A stretch of DNA of 42,384 nt, taken from assembly GCA_009774145.1 (NCBI GenBank), contig VSND01000036.1, positions 1-42,384 of the forward strand, read 5' to 3'. A program made the translations under genes and the position numbers. Source of the DNA: Lachnospiraceae bacterium. Its GTDB lineage: Bacteria; Bacillota; Clostridia; Lachnospirales; Lachnospiraceae. This document shows, in pieces, positions 25,466 to 34,088 of this stretch; within the stretch, counting starts at the first letter, position 1, and each line of letters starts with the position of its first letter. The notes under the pieces are model-generated. The model saw only the letters and a list, made by a program, of their open reading frames with translations, was not told where the DNA came from and ran no database searches.

Positions 25466-26350
25466 ATGAGTTTTTTATCTTATTTAATCAACGGCATCAG
25501 TCTCGGTAGTGTATATGCCATAATCGCACTGGGCTATACCATGGTGTATGGTATTGCCAAAATGCTGAATTTTGCCCATGGCGATGTCATTATGGTGGGG
25601 GGATATGTTGCCCTGACTATGATGCTGAACCTGAATATGAATCCTTTGACAGCGATTCTTGTGGCGATCGTGGCATGTACAGTGCTGGGAATCTGCATTG
25701 AAACCATTGCATACCGCCCGCTTCTGGGGGCGGCTTCGCCTCTGGCGGTTCTGATCACTGCAATCGGCGTCAGCTATTTTCTGCAGAATGTCGTGCTTCT
25801 GGTCTTCGGATCCAATCCGAAAAGTTTTCAGTCCGTTGTTACATTTGGAGATCTGCAGCTGGCAGACGGCGCGCTTACCGTGTCAGATGAGGCGGTTGTC
25901 ACGATTCTGACCTGTGTGATTATTATGGTGGTTCTGACACTGTTTATCAATAAGACAAAGGCAGGGCAGGCCATGCAGGCGGTATCCGAAGACAAGGGAG
26001 CGGCAAGGCTTATGGGGATCAATGTGAACGGGACGATCGCACTGACCTTTGCCATTGGCTCGGGTCTTGCGGCTGTGGCAGGTATTCTGCTTCTGTCTTC
26101 CTATCCGTCCCTGACGCCGTATACAGGCTCCATGCCGGGCATCAAGGCGTTTGTTGCAGCTGTATTCGGGGGAATCGGTTCGATTCCGGGCGCCTTTATC
26201 GGAGGAATTCTTCTCGGAGTCATTGAGATTCTGGGAAGGGCATATATTTCTTCCCAGCTGGCGGATGCCATTGTATTCGCTGTCCTGATCGTTGTGCTGC
26301 TTGTAAAGCCGACGGGACTTTTGGGCAAGGCTGTTCAGGAGAAAGTGTAG
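25466..26350 (+). CDS. livH: Branched-chain amino-acid ABC transporter permease LivH (294 aa)
   Basis: Hydrophobic protein of normal LivH length with the conserved opening INGISLGSVYAIIALGYTMVYGI and MLNFAHGDVIMVGGYV. The cytoplasmic loop has AVSEDKGAARLMGINVNGTIALTFAIGSGLA, and the C-terminus has GIKAFVAAVFGGIGSIPGAFIGG. GAGGTGT precedes the ATG. It pairs with LivM, whose gene starts 9 bases after its stop. Confidence 0.93.
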   Translation: MSFLSYLINGISLGSVYAIIALGYTMVYGIAKMLNFAHGDVIMVGGYVALTMMLNLNMNPLTAILVAIVACTVLGICIETIAYRPLLGAASPLAVLITAIGVSYFLQNVVLLVFGSNPKSFQSVVTFGDLQLADGALTVSDEAVVTILTCVIIMVVLTLFINKTKAGQAMQAVSEDKGAARLMGINVNGTIALTFAIGSGLAAVAGILLLSSYPSLTPYTGSMPGIKAFVAAVFGGIGSIPGAFIGGILLGVIEILGRAYISSQLADAIVFAVLIVVLLVKPTGLLGKAVQEKV

Positions 26351-26359
26351 GTGTGAGGA

Positions 26360-27424
26360 ATGAAGAATCTGAATAAAACAACAAAGGACAATCTGATTAC
26401 ATATGGTATGGTGCTCATTGCCTATGTGGTGGTGGAGATGCTTTTGAAAGCAGGCGTGATTTCCAGTCTGCTTCAGGGACTTCTGGTGCCGTTATGCGTT
26501 TATGTGGTTCTGGCGATTTCCCTGAATCTGGTGGTCGGTATCTCCGGGGAACTGAGTCTGGGCCATGCAGGTTTTATGTGCGTGGGGGCATTTGCAGGAG
26601 CTTTTGTTTCCAACTGTGTGAAAGATGTGATCACTGCAGGCAGCGTGCGGATCCTTCTGGCATTGCTGGTGGGCGCAGCGGCAGCGGCTGTGTTCGGCCT
26701 TCTGATCGGGATTCCGGTGCTCCGGCTCCGGGGAGATTATCTTGCAATTGTGACGCTGGCTTTTGGCGAAATCATAAAGAATGTCATGAATGTCTTTTTT
26801 ATCGGAATTGACGGCAGCGGGATCCACGTGTCCATGAAAGACAAGATGTCTCTTGGAATGGCGGCGGACGGCAATGTGATCATCAACGGTCCTCAGGGAA
26901 TTACCGGAACGCCGAAGGATTCGAATTTTACCATCGGTGTTCTTCTGATCCTGGTTACCCTGTTTATTGTATTAAACCTGATCAACTCCAGAGACGGCCG
27001 TGCAATCCGGGCGATCCGCGACAACCGGATCGCAGCGGAATCCGTGGGGATCAATATTACAAAATACAAGCTGATGGCATTCTCGGTATCCGCTTCTCTT
27101 GCCGGGGCGGCGGGTGTACTCTATTCACACAATCTGGCATCTTTGCAGGCTTCGAAATTCGGCTTTAATACGTCTATCCTGGTGCTGGTATTCGTAGTTC
27201 TGGGCGGCATCGGAAACATTCGCGGTTCTATCATTGCAGCGGTGGTTCTGACGCTCCTGCCGGAACTTTTAAGGGCGCTGAACGATTATCGTATGCTGAT
27301 CTATGCCATCGTTCTGATTGCAATGATGCTCTTTACCTCCAGCCCTGCAGGTATGGCTTTCAGAGAACGCTTTTCGTTAAAGAGGCTGACGGGGCAGAAA
27401 AAAGAGGGGAAGGAGGAAGTGTAA
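26360..27424 (+). CDS. livM: Branched-chain amino-acid ABC transporter permease LivM (354 aa)
   Basis: LivM-type permease with about nine hydrophobic helices, the motifs YVVLAISLNLVVGISGELSLGHAGFM, RGDYLAIVTLAFGEI and the coupling loop DGRAIRAIRDNRIAAESVGINITKYKL, and a basic C-terminal tail (KRLTGQKKEGKEEV). It forms the heterodimeric channel with LivH. The gene ends one base before the LivG start. Confidence 0.93.
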   Translation: MKNLNKTTKDNLITYGMVLIAYVVVEMLLKAGVISSLLQGLLVPLCVYVVLAISLNLVVGISGELSLGHAGFMCVGAFAGAFVSNCVKDVITAGSVRILLALLVGAAAAAVFGLLIGIPVLRLRGDYLAIVTLAFGEIIKNVMNVFFIGIDGSGIHVSMKDKMSLGMAADGNVIINGPQGITGTPKDSNFTIGVLLILVTLFIVLNLINSRDGRAIRAIRDNRIAAESVGINITKYKLMAFSVSASLAGAAGVLYSHNLASLQASKFGFNTSILVLVFVVLGGIGNIRGSIIAAVVLTLLPELLRALNDYRMLIYAIVLIAMMLFTSSPAGMAFRERFSLKRLTGQKKEGKEEV

Positions 27425-27425
27425 G

Positions 27426-28190
27426 ATGGCATTACTGGAAGTGAAAAATCTTGGCATTTCCTTTGGCGGCCTGCGTGCCGTGGACAATTTTAATCTGGAG
27501 ATCGAACAGGGACAGCTGTATGGCCTGATCGGGCCCAACGGAGCGGGAAAGACGACCGTGTTCAATATGCTGACCGGCGTCTATAAACCGACCGACGGAA
27601 AGATTTATCTGGATGGAGAGGATATTACCGGGAAGAACAATATAGAGATCAATAAGTCCGGGATTGCAAGAACTTTTCAGAATATCCGGCTTTTTTCCGG
27701 GCTGACGGTTCTGGATAACGTGAAGGTGGGACTGCATAATCAGAAGGAATATACCTATTCTGCCTTGACAGGGATCCTGCGCCTTCCCGGATTTCGGAAG
27801 ACAGAGCGGGAGATGGATGCGCGGGCGCTGGAGATCCTGAAGGTATTTGAACTGGATCAGGAAGCAGGCTATATGGCTTCCAACCTTCCTTACGGAAAAC
27901 AGAGGAAGCTGGAGATTGCCCGGGCTCTTGCCACGAATCCGAAGCTTCTGCTTCTGGATGAGCCGGCAGCCGGCATGAATCCCAATGAGACACAGGAGCT
28001 GATGGACACGATCAGCTTTGTACGCGATGAATTCCATATGACCATTCTTCTGATCGAGCATGATATGAAGCTGGTAGCAGGTATCTGTGAGAAGCTGACG
28101 GTCCTGAATTTCGGACAGGTGCTGGCATGCGGAGATACTTCCGGGGTGCTGAAAAATCCGGAAGTCATCACGGCATATCTTGGGGAATAG
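27426..28190 (+). CDS. livG: Branched-chain amino-acid ABC transporter ATP-binding protein LivG (254 aa)
   Basis: Single ABC domain of LivG length: Walker A GPNGAGKTT, the SGIARTFQNIRLF Q-loop, a signature replaced by the LivG-typical NLPYGKQRKLEIARALA, Walker B LLLLDEPAAGMNPNE, the H-loop LIEHDMKLV and the C-terminal segment AYLGE. It is one of two cytoplasmic ATPases energising LivHM. The start follows AAGGAGGAAG overlapping the end of livM. Confidence 0.95.
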   Translation: MALLEVKNLGISFGGLRAVDNFNLEIEQGQLYGLIGPNGAGKTTVFNMLTGVYKPTDGKIYLDGEDITGKNNIEINKSGIARTFQNIRLFSGLTVLDNVKVGLHNQKEYTYSALTGILRLPGFRKTEREMDARALEILKVFELDQEAGYMASNLPYGKQRKLEIARALATNPKLLLLDEPAAGMNPNETQELMDTISFVRDEFHMTILLIEHDMKLVAGICEKLTVLNFGQVLACGDTSGVLKNPEVITAYLGE

Positions 28191-28202
28191 GAGGAACAGA
28201 AG

Positions 28203-28913
28203 ATGGCTATGCTTGAAGTTAGAGACCTGGAAGTTTTTTATGGAATGATTCAGGCGATTAAAGGGATATCCTTTGAAGTCAATGAAGGAGAGGTAATCGC
28301 ACTGATCGGAGCCAACGGGGCAGGTAAGACAACAACGCTCCATACAGTCTCCGGGCTGCTTGCTCCAAAGGCAGGAACCGTCACCTTTGAGGGAAAGGAT
28401 ATTACGAAGACGCCTGCCCATAAGATTGTATCCTGCGGGATGGCGCACGTACCGGAGGGAAGGAGAGTATTCGCTTCCCTGAGCGTATATCAGAACCTGA
28501 AGATGGGCGCTTATACAAGAAGCGACAAGGAAGAGATTGAAGAGTCTCTCAGGATGGTATATACCCGTTTCCCCAGGCTGGAGGAACGGAAAAATCAGCC
28601 GGCCGGAACGCTTTCAGGCGGTGAGCAGCAGATGCTTGCCATGGGGCGGGCGCTGATGTCCAGACCCAGGATCATTCTGATGGATGAGCCTTCCATGGGT
28701 CTGTCGCCAATCTTTGTAAATGAGATATTTGATATTATCAAACAGGTAAGTGCAGGCGGAACCACGGTTCTTCTGGTGGAACAGAATGCGAAGAAGGCCC
28801 TGTCAATCGCAGACCGTGGTTATGTTCTGGAGACCGGAAAGATCGTACTGGAGGGGAAGGCGCAGGAGCTTCTGGAGGATGAGTCTGTGAAAAAGGCATA
28901 TCTGGGAGAATAG
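28203..28913 (+). CDS. livF: Branched-chain amino-acid ABC transporter ATP-binding protein LivF (236 aa)
   Basis: LivF-type ABC protein: Walker A GANGAGKTT, GMAHVPEGRRVFASLSVYQNL, signature TLSGGEQQMLAMGRAL, Walker B IILMDEPSMGLSP and H-region LLVEQNAKKAL. Its spacing (12 bases, AGGAGGAA) places it last in the transporter operon. An amidase gene follows 23 bases later without a terminator between, so read-through is likely. Confidence 0.95.
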   Translation: MAMLEVRDLEVFYGMIQAIKGISFEVNEGEVIALIGANGAGKTTTLHTVSGLLAPKAGTVTFEGKDITKTPAHKIVSCGMAHVPEGRRVFASLSVYQNLKMGAYTRSDKEEIEESLRMVYTRFPRLEERKNQPAGTLSGGEQQMLAMGRALMSRPRIILMDEPSMGLSPIFVNEIFDIIKQVSAGGTTVLLVEQNAKKALSIADRGYVLETGKIVLEGKAQELLEDESVKKAYLGE

Positions 28914-28936
28914 ACCTGCGTATGAATTGACGAAAA

Positions 28937-29668
28937 ATGAAGTGGATGATATTATGGGCTGCCGTACTGAGTATGACACTGGCTCACTTTGGGGAAGCGT
29001 CTGATGCGGCAAAAAAGGATGCGGCCGGGGATTTTGGCGGCTGTCTGGTTGTGATCGATGCGGGGCATCAGCAGAAGGGCAACTCTGAAAAAGAGCCCAT
29101 TGGTCCCGGGGCATCGGAGACAAAAGCGAAGGTGGCGGGCGGCACATCCGGGTCTGCTTCCGGTCTGAAAGAATACGAACTGACGCTTCAGGTCGCACAG
29201 AAGCTGGAGGCGATTCTGACGGAGCGGGGATTTGAAGTGCTTATGGTCCGGACGTCCAATGATGTGAACATCAGCAATGCAGAACGCGCAGCAGTGGCAA
29301 ATGATGCAGGCGCGGATGCATTTATCCGGATCCATGCCAACGGTTCCGAGGACAGCAGCGTAAACGGCGCCATGACGATCTGCCAGACGCCTTCCAATCC
29401 TTATAACGGAGCGCTTTACAGCCAGAGCCGCGCACTGTCGGACTGCGTGCTGGATGCATTTGTGGAAAAGACCGGAGCGAAGAAGCAGCGGGTGTGGGAA
29501 ACGGATACCATGAGCGGAATCAACTGGGCGTCGGTTCCGACGACGATTATCGAGATGGGCTATATGACAAACCCGGCGGAAGATCTGAAGATGGCGTCGG
29601 AGGAATACCAGTATCTGATGGCGGAAGGAATGGCGGACGGAATCGCACAATATCTGGAAACCGAGTAG
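28937..29668 (+). CDS. N-acetylmuramoyl-L-alanine amidase, Amidase_3 type (243 aa)
   Basis: A short signal peptide (about 1-21) precedes a lone Amidase_3 catalytic domain. Zinc ligands are His44 (DAGHQ), Glu79 (LKEYEL) and His133 (RIHANG), and the catalytic Glu206 lies in TIIEMGYMTN. It cleaves the amide bond between muramic acid and the stem peptide. There is no wall-binding domain, so it is a minimal secreted enzyme. It sits at the end of the liv operon and ends at a bidirectional terminator. Confidence 0.93.
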   Translation: MKWMILWAAVLSMTLAHFGEASDAAKKDAAGDFGGCLVVIDAGHQQKGNSEKEPIGPGASETKAKVAGGTSGSASGLKEYELTLQVAQKLEAILTERGFEVLMVRTSNDVNISNAERAAVANDAGADAFIRIHANGSEDSSVNGAMTICQTPSNPYNGALYSQSRALSDCVLDAFVEKTGAKKQRVWETDTMSGINWASVPTTIIEMGYMTNPAEDLKMASEEYQYLMAEGMADGIAQYLETE

Positions 29669-29670
29669 AA

Positions 29671-29712
29671 AAATATAAAAAGGAGATGTATAAACATCTC
29701 CTCTTTATATTT
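29671..29712 (+). terminator. Terminator after the amidase gene
   Basis: AGGAGATGT (29681-29689) pairs with ACATCTCCT (29694-29702). Flanking A-rich and T-rich arms extend the stem and make it work in either direction. Confidence 0.85.
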
Positions 29713-29862
29713 TCATGCTGTCATTCCTGTTCTGTCATTTCCGTATAATTCTCAAATCAAATATATTACCTATTGAACTGATGAGGTCCTATAAGATATA
29801 AGAAGATGTAAATACTTATAATTAAATTTAATATAAGAATCCGTAAATGTTCACAATAAGAA

Positions 29863-30063
29863 TTAGAGTTTGGTTACATTGGTAGCCTGCGGTCCTTTTG
29901 CTCCGTTAACGACTTCGAATTCAACAGCCTGGCCTTCTTCAAGGGACTTAAATCCTTCCATGTTCAGCCCTGAATAGTGAACGAATACATCGTTTCCCTC
30001 CTCATCGGAGATGAAACCATATCCCTTCTGGTTGTTGAACCATTTTACTGTACCTTTATTCAT
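29863..30063 (-). CDS. Cold-shock protein, CspA family (66 aa)
   Basis: A single cold-shock domain with both RNA-binding motifs: KGYGFI (RNP1) and VFVHYSG (RNP2). Opening MNKGTVKWFNNQ and closing GPQATNVTKL are standard, and length is normal. AAGGAGGT stands before the start on the minus strand. These proteins bind single-stranded RNA/DNA and melt mRNA structure. The 200 bases downstream are AT-rich and hold no gene. The gene is monocistronic, and the plus-strand amidase and M23 genes flank it. Confidence 0.97.
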   Translation of the reverse strand: MNKGTVKWFNNQKGYGFISDEEGNDVFVHYSGLNMEGFKSLEEGQAVEFEVVNGAKGPQATNVTKL

Positions 30064-30110
30064 TCTGGTACCTCCTTACTAGATATGCATGCATCTAATC
30101 GCATAGTATA

Positions 30111-30139
30111 AGACTACCATAGTTTAAGAAGCGTGTCAA
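30111..30139 (-). promoter_or_regulatory. Promoter of the cold-shock gene
   Basis: On the minus strand TTGACA (complement of 30134-30139) and TAGTCT (complement of 30111-30116) are 17 bases apart. The resulting leader is about 45 bases and includes an ATGCATGCAT palindromic stretch (30085-30094). Confidence 0.5.
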
Positions 30140-30237
30140 ATAAAATCGACTGACAAAGCAGTAGAAAAATCGACCGTCATGAAACGATTCGGCAGTTCAT
30201 ACACTGGATAATAACAGGTAGAGGACAGGGGTATATT

Positions 30238-31413
30238 TTGAAGAGAATATTATTTGTCAATATTTTGATCCTGCTGGTGTTTGCAGGGATCTCCTACTGG
30301 GCGCAGGAGAAGGAAAAGCTTGAGATTACCATGGCAGAAAGGGCACAGACGGCTTCTGCCGCGGGGACGGAAGAAGAGACGCCGCAGCCCGCAGGTACAA
30401 CGGATAATCCTGCGGAACAGAATCCGCAGGCTGAGAACCCGACCGATGCACAGCAGGAGGAGACAAAGAAGGACTTTATCCGCTGGGTGGACTTCGGGGT
30501 ATCCAAATTTGCCATGACCGAGGCCTATGAATACGACAGGGATACCTATGGGACAGACGCGCATATCAGCTGGATCGATCAGCTGGCATACACGGCGGCA
30601 TATACAGGAGGCTCCTTTGACAGCGATCGGACGGTCTGCCAGTACATGGATAAGCTTCGGGAAGAGATCAGCCAGGGGAAAACACTGGAAAAGCTGGTGA
30701 AGGATCTGGAATATTTTTCATACTATCAGGAGGCATACACCGCGGTTCTGGGCGGCATGGTGGGAGAGTACGAGATTGAAACAGCGGATGAGGACGGACG
30801 AAAGAGCTGGGAAAAGAGATACGGCCTGAAGGCTTTCAGCCCGATTGCCAAAGGATTCCCGTACACGGATTATGATGATTTTGGGGTGTCCAGAAGTTAC
30901 GGATATAAAAGAAACCATCTGGGGCATGACATGCTTGGGCAGGTCGGGACCCCCATAGTCTGTGTGGAATCCGGATATATCGAGGCGCTGGGCTGGAACC
31001 AGTACGGGGGCTGGCGGATCGGTATCCGCAGCTTTGACAAAAAGAGATACTATTATTATGCGCATCTGCGGCAGGGATTTCCCTACCAGCCGGAGCTGAA
31101 AGAAGGTTCGGTCGTTCTTGCGGGGGATGTCATCGGTTATATGGGGCATACAGGTTACAGCACTACAGAGGATGTAAATAACATTGATCAGACACATCTG
31201 CATTTCGGGATGCAGATTATATTTGATGAATCGCAGAAAGACGGAGATAATGAAATATGGATCGACTGCTATCAGATTGCGAATTTTCTCTATCGGAATC
31301 AGTCGGAGGCGGCCAGAAATGATGAGACAAAGGAATGGCGCCGCATGTATCTGATGAAGGATCCTGCGGCGGAAGCCTATGAAAGAACCGCAGATTACTC
31401 CATGTATCCATGA
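30238..31413 (+). CDS. Membrane-anchored M23-family metallopeptidase (391 aa)
   Basis: An N-terminal membrane helix (about 4-20) is followed by an acidic, Pro/Thr-rich linker (about 35-75), a helical region (85-200) and a C-terminal LytM/M23 domain. Zinc ligands are His227 and Asp231 (NHLGHD) and His322 (THLHFG); further catalytic histidines are His276 (YAHL) and His320. The start is a TTG at 30238 behind a weak AGGACAGGGG site. The HxxxD and HxH motifs are intact, so it should be an active endopeptidase acting on peptidoglycan cross-bridges. The type with this long helical insert is seen in Clostridia sporulation-related M23 proteins, but the stage is not clear here. Confidence 0.88.
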   Translation: MKRILFVNILILLVFAGISYWAQEKEKLEITMAERAQTASAAGTEEETPQPAGTTDNPAEQNPQAENPTDAQQEETKKDFIRWVDFGVSKFAMTEAYEYDRDTYGTDAHISWIDQLAYTAAYTGGSFDSDRTVCQYMDKLREEISQGKTLEKLVKDLEYFSYYQEAYTAVLGGMVGEYEIETADEDGRKSWEKRYGLKAFSPIAKGFPYTDYDDFGVSRSYGYKRNHLGHDMLGQVGTPIVCVESGYIEALGWNQYGGWRIGIRSFDKKRYYYYAHLRQGFPYQPELKEGSVVLAGDVIGYMGHTGYSTTEDVNNIDQTHLHFGMQIIFDESQKDGDNEIWIDCYQIANFLYRNQSEAARNDETKEWRRMYLMKDPAAEAYERTADYSMYP

Positions 31414-31522
31414 TGCAAAAGCTGTGCGGTTTTACTTTTTTGTGAAAAAGTGGTAGACTGTATAACGGAAACAGAAGAACGATACATAAAAATCTGATTT
31501 TCCGGGATACGAGGTGAGAAAG

Positions 31523-32380
31523 ATGTCAGGGGAATGTCATGCACATATGATCATGGATGGGGTCAACTATAAGCAGGCTGTTGCACTCCATAAGAACGGG
31601 GTATGCGAAAGCGCGGTGAGAAAACATCTGCAGGAATGCCGGGATGCCGGTGTGACGTTTGTAAGAGACGGCGGAGACGCCCGGGGCGTGTCAAAGCTGG
31701 CGAAGGAACTGGCGCCGGAATACGGGATCGAATACCGCACGCCGATCTTTGCCATTCATAAAAGAGGGCACTATGGCGGGATCGTCGGATATCCGTTTGA
31801 CACATGGGAGGAGTATAAGAGCCTGGTCAGAAGGGCAAAAGAAGAAGGCGCGGATTTTATCAAGATCATGGTAAGCGGCATTCTGGACTTTGCACATGCG
31901 GGCACGCTGACAGAAGAAGGGCTGTCGGGCGGGGAAATATACGATATGATCGGCATGGCTCATGATGCGGGAATGGCGGTCATGGCCCACTGCAACGGAG
32001 ACAGAACGTGCGCCCTGACGCTGGAAGCGGGGGTGGACAGTCTGGAGCATGGATTTTTCATGTCGGAAGAGACGCTCTGTCTGCTGGCAGAAAAGGGAAC
32101 TCCCTGGTTTCCGACGCTGGCGCCTGTGGGAAATCTGTCCGGCGGCGGGCGTTTCCCGGATGAAGAGGTACGGAAAAACCTGGCTATGCAGCTGGAGCGG
32201 GTACAAAAAGCGGCATCCCTTCATGCCTGTATCGGACTTGGAAGTGATGCCGGAGCCTATCTGGTCCCTCATGGACAGGGGACCAGAGATGAATATGAAT
32301 ACCTGAAGCGTGCGCAGGTGCCGGATCTGGTCCTGCAGAGGACAGAGCAGCGGATCCGGCAGGTATTTCAAAGGCATTAA
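31523..32380 (+). CDS. Compact metal-dependent amidohydrolase (285 aa)
   Basis: Amidohydrolase-superfamily barrel: HAH near the start (CHAHMIMDG), the likely carboxylated Lys in DFIKIMVSG, His in MAHCNGD and SLEHGFF, and the last-strand Asp in GLGSDAG. The outer beta-sandwich domain present in imidazolonepropionase-like relatives is missing, so the protein is only the barrel. The start ATG at 31523 follows GAGGTG (31511-31516). The substrate is unknown; relatives hydrolyse cyclic amides or dipeptides. Its stop overlaps the convergent HAD gene by 4 bases. Confidence 0.85.
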   Translation: MSGECHAHMIMDGVNYKQAVALHKNGVCESAVRKHLQECRDAGVTFVRDGGDARGVSKLAKELAPEYGIEYRTPIFAIHKRGHYGGIVGYPFDTWEEYKSLVRRAKEEGADFIKIMVSGILDFAHAGTLTEEGLSGGEIYDMIGMAHDAGMAVMAHCNGDRTCALTLEAGVDSLEHGFFMSEETLCLLAEKGTPWFPTLAPVGNLSGGGRFPDEEVRKNLAMQLERVQKAASLHACIGLGSDAGAYLVPHGQGTRDEYEYLKRAQVPDLVLQRTEQRIRQVFQRH

Positions 32381-33009
32381 CAGGAAAATAAGGTCAGCAG
32401 TTCGGAAAATTCCCGAATCACATAATCGGGTTTCTCTACAGAGCCAAATCCGTATGCGGCATGACAGAAGGGAATGCCTGCTTCTGCCGAAGCCATGCGG
32501 TCGCCTTCGATATCGCCCACATAGACCGGAGCATGCAGATGATTCCGTTCCATGACCAGCCGGATATTGGGTCCCTTGCCAAGCCCTGTGCCGCCCGGAC
32601 ATTCAAAATCTGTGATACAGTCGGAAAGTCCTGTTTTTTCGAGAAAAAGTTCGATGTATCCGGACTGGCAGTTGCTGACGATGAAGAGCGGGCAGCTTTT
32701 GGAAAGCTTCCGGATCGTATCTGCCACCCCGGGGTAGAGAAGTTCCTGCGTGGATGCGGATAAGAATGCATGTTCCTGTTTGCAGCAGGCATCAATCAGC
32801 GCATAACGTTCCTTTTCTTCCAGAGAAGGGAAGACGAGATCGGCGATGGCATTTAACGGGCGTCCAAAGAGCTGTGTCAGATCATAGGCGGTAAAACGTA
32901 CAGGCAGGCTGCTGTTTTCTGCCACTGCCAGGTTCCATGCATCTGCCACGACAGGGGTGGAATTCCACAGGGTGCCGTCAATGTCAAGGATGATGCTGTC
33001 TGGTTTCAT
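32377..33009 (-). CDS. HAD-superfamily hydrolase, phosphoglycolate-phosphatase-like (210 aa)
   Basis: HAD motif I has Asp9 and Asp11 (ILDIDGTLWNS), motif II is the Ser in FIVSNCQSGY, and motif IV has the acid pair in YVGDIEGDRMASAEAG. A helical cap of about 70 residues follows motif I, as in subfamily IA. The start at 33009 is chosen because AGGAAAGG precedes it; a longer frame to 33087 has no homology. Typical activity is hydrolysis of small phosphate esters; the substrate is not predictable. It lies on the minus strand between the amidohydrolase and repeat copy 2. Confidence 0.88.
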   Translation of the reverse strand: MKPDSIILDIDGTLWNSTPVVADAWNLAVAENSSLPVRFTAYDLTQLFGRPLNAIADLVFPSLEEKERYALIDACCKQEHAFLSASTQELLYPGVADTIRKLSKSCPLFIVSNCQSGYIELFLEKTGLSDCITDFECPGGTGLGKGPNIRLVMERNHLHAPVYVGDIEGDRMASAEAGIPFCHAAYGFGSVEKPDYVIREFSELLTLFSC

Positions 33010-33112
33010 AGGTTGATTTCCTTTCCTGAATAAAATATTGTTGTATGACAGTATGCTTATTCTATTGGAAAAAAGGAAAAAAAGCAAGCGTTTTCATTGA
33101 TGCATGCGGAAC

Positions 33113-33299
33113 GCCTGCGATGGGCATATGTTCCCTCCAGACAGGCGATCAGGACTCTCCCCACTGCGTGGGTCCCCCCTCATCGCAAATCCCGCTTGCG
33201 CTTAATGAAGGGCAGCAGCGGTACTAAGGCGCGAAAAGACCGCGCCTAAGGACCGGCGCCCTTCAATGGGTCTTCCAGGAACATATGCCCATCGCAGGC
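33113..33299 (-). repeat. Structured inverted-repeat element, copy 2 (187 bp, inverted)
   Basis: Ends are perfect 22-bp inverted repeats (33113-33134 and 33278-33299) starting GCCTGCGATGGGCATATGTT. It aligns along its whole length with the reverse complement of copy 1, except that it has one 46-bp module (33144-33189) where copy 1 has two. Its internal hairpin AGGCGCG (33227-33233) / CGCGCCT (33241-33247) has the same 7-base loop as copy 1 but changed, still-pairing arms. It occupies the gap between the HAD and SfsA genes and contains no reading frame of note. Confidence 0.9.
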
Positions 33300-33407
33300 T
33301 GCATATCGTTGGATGCCGTAAGGTATAAAAGTGTTTGAACTAACGCATATATTGTAACAAGATCCCGGAATATGACAGGGTGAAACAGGAAAAACAGAGA
33401 GGTTTTC

Positions 33408-34088
33408 ATGAAATACGAAAGAATCGAAGAGGCGGTCTTTAAGTCCCGTCCCAACCGTTTTATTGCGCAGGTGGCGACGGCAAAAGGCAGCGAGATCTGC
33501 CATGTGAAGAACACAGGGCGCTGCCGGGAGCTGCTGGTACCGGATGCCAGGATCTGGGTGCAGCGAAATGACAGCCCGCACAGGAAGACAGCGCTTGATC
33601 TGATTGCGGCAGAGAAAAACGGACGGATCATCAATATGGATTCGCAGGCGCCGAATCAGGTGGCTGCAGAATGGATCCGGGCCGGTCATCTGTTTTCGGA
33701 GGATGTGAGCATACGTCCGGAGACCCGGTACGGCAATTCCAGGTTTGATCTGTATCTGGAGGAAGGAAAGCGGAAGATGTTTCTGGAAGTAAAGGGAGTA
33801 ACCTTGGAGGAGGATGGAATCGCGCGTTTTCCGGATGCGCCGACAGAACGGGGAGTCAAACATCTGGAAGAACTGATTGCCTGCAAAAAAGACGGATATG
33901 AAGCAGGAATTCTGTTTATGATACAGATGAAGGGAATCACCAGTCTGGAACCAAACGACCGTACGCACCCGCAGTTCGGCGCGGCGCTCAGAAGAGCGAA
34001 GAAAGCCGGGGTTCTGGTGATGGCGGCGGACTGTCTGGTAACACCGGATTCCATCTGTGCAGACAGGGAAGTGGAGGTGCGGCTGTAG
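33408..34088 (+). CDS. sfsA: SfsA family DNA/RNA nuclease-like protein (226 aa)
   Basis: Full-length SfsA: the N-terminal OB-like part ends in CHVKNTGRCRELLVPDA, followed by WVQRNDSPHRKTALDLIAAE and the nuclease-like core RYGNSRFDLYLEEGKRKMFLEVKGVTLEEDGIARFPDAPTERGVKHLEEL. E. coli SfsA was first linked to sugar fermentation and later shown to have nuclease-like features. GAGAGG precedes the ATG. The gene ends directly at the MutY start without a gap, so the two are co-transcribed. Confidence 0.95.
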   Translation: MKYERIEEAVFKSRPNRFIAQVATAKGSEICHVKNTGRCRELLVPDARIWVQRNDSPHRKTALDLIAAEKNGRIINMDSQAPNQVAAEWIRAGHLFSEDVSIRPETRYGNSRFDLYLEEGKRKMFLEVKGVTLEEDGIARFPDAPTERGVKHLEELIACKKDGYEAGILFMIQMKGITSLEPNDRTHPQFGAALRRAKKAGVLVMAADCLVTPDSICADREVEVRL

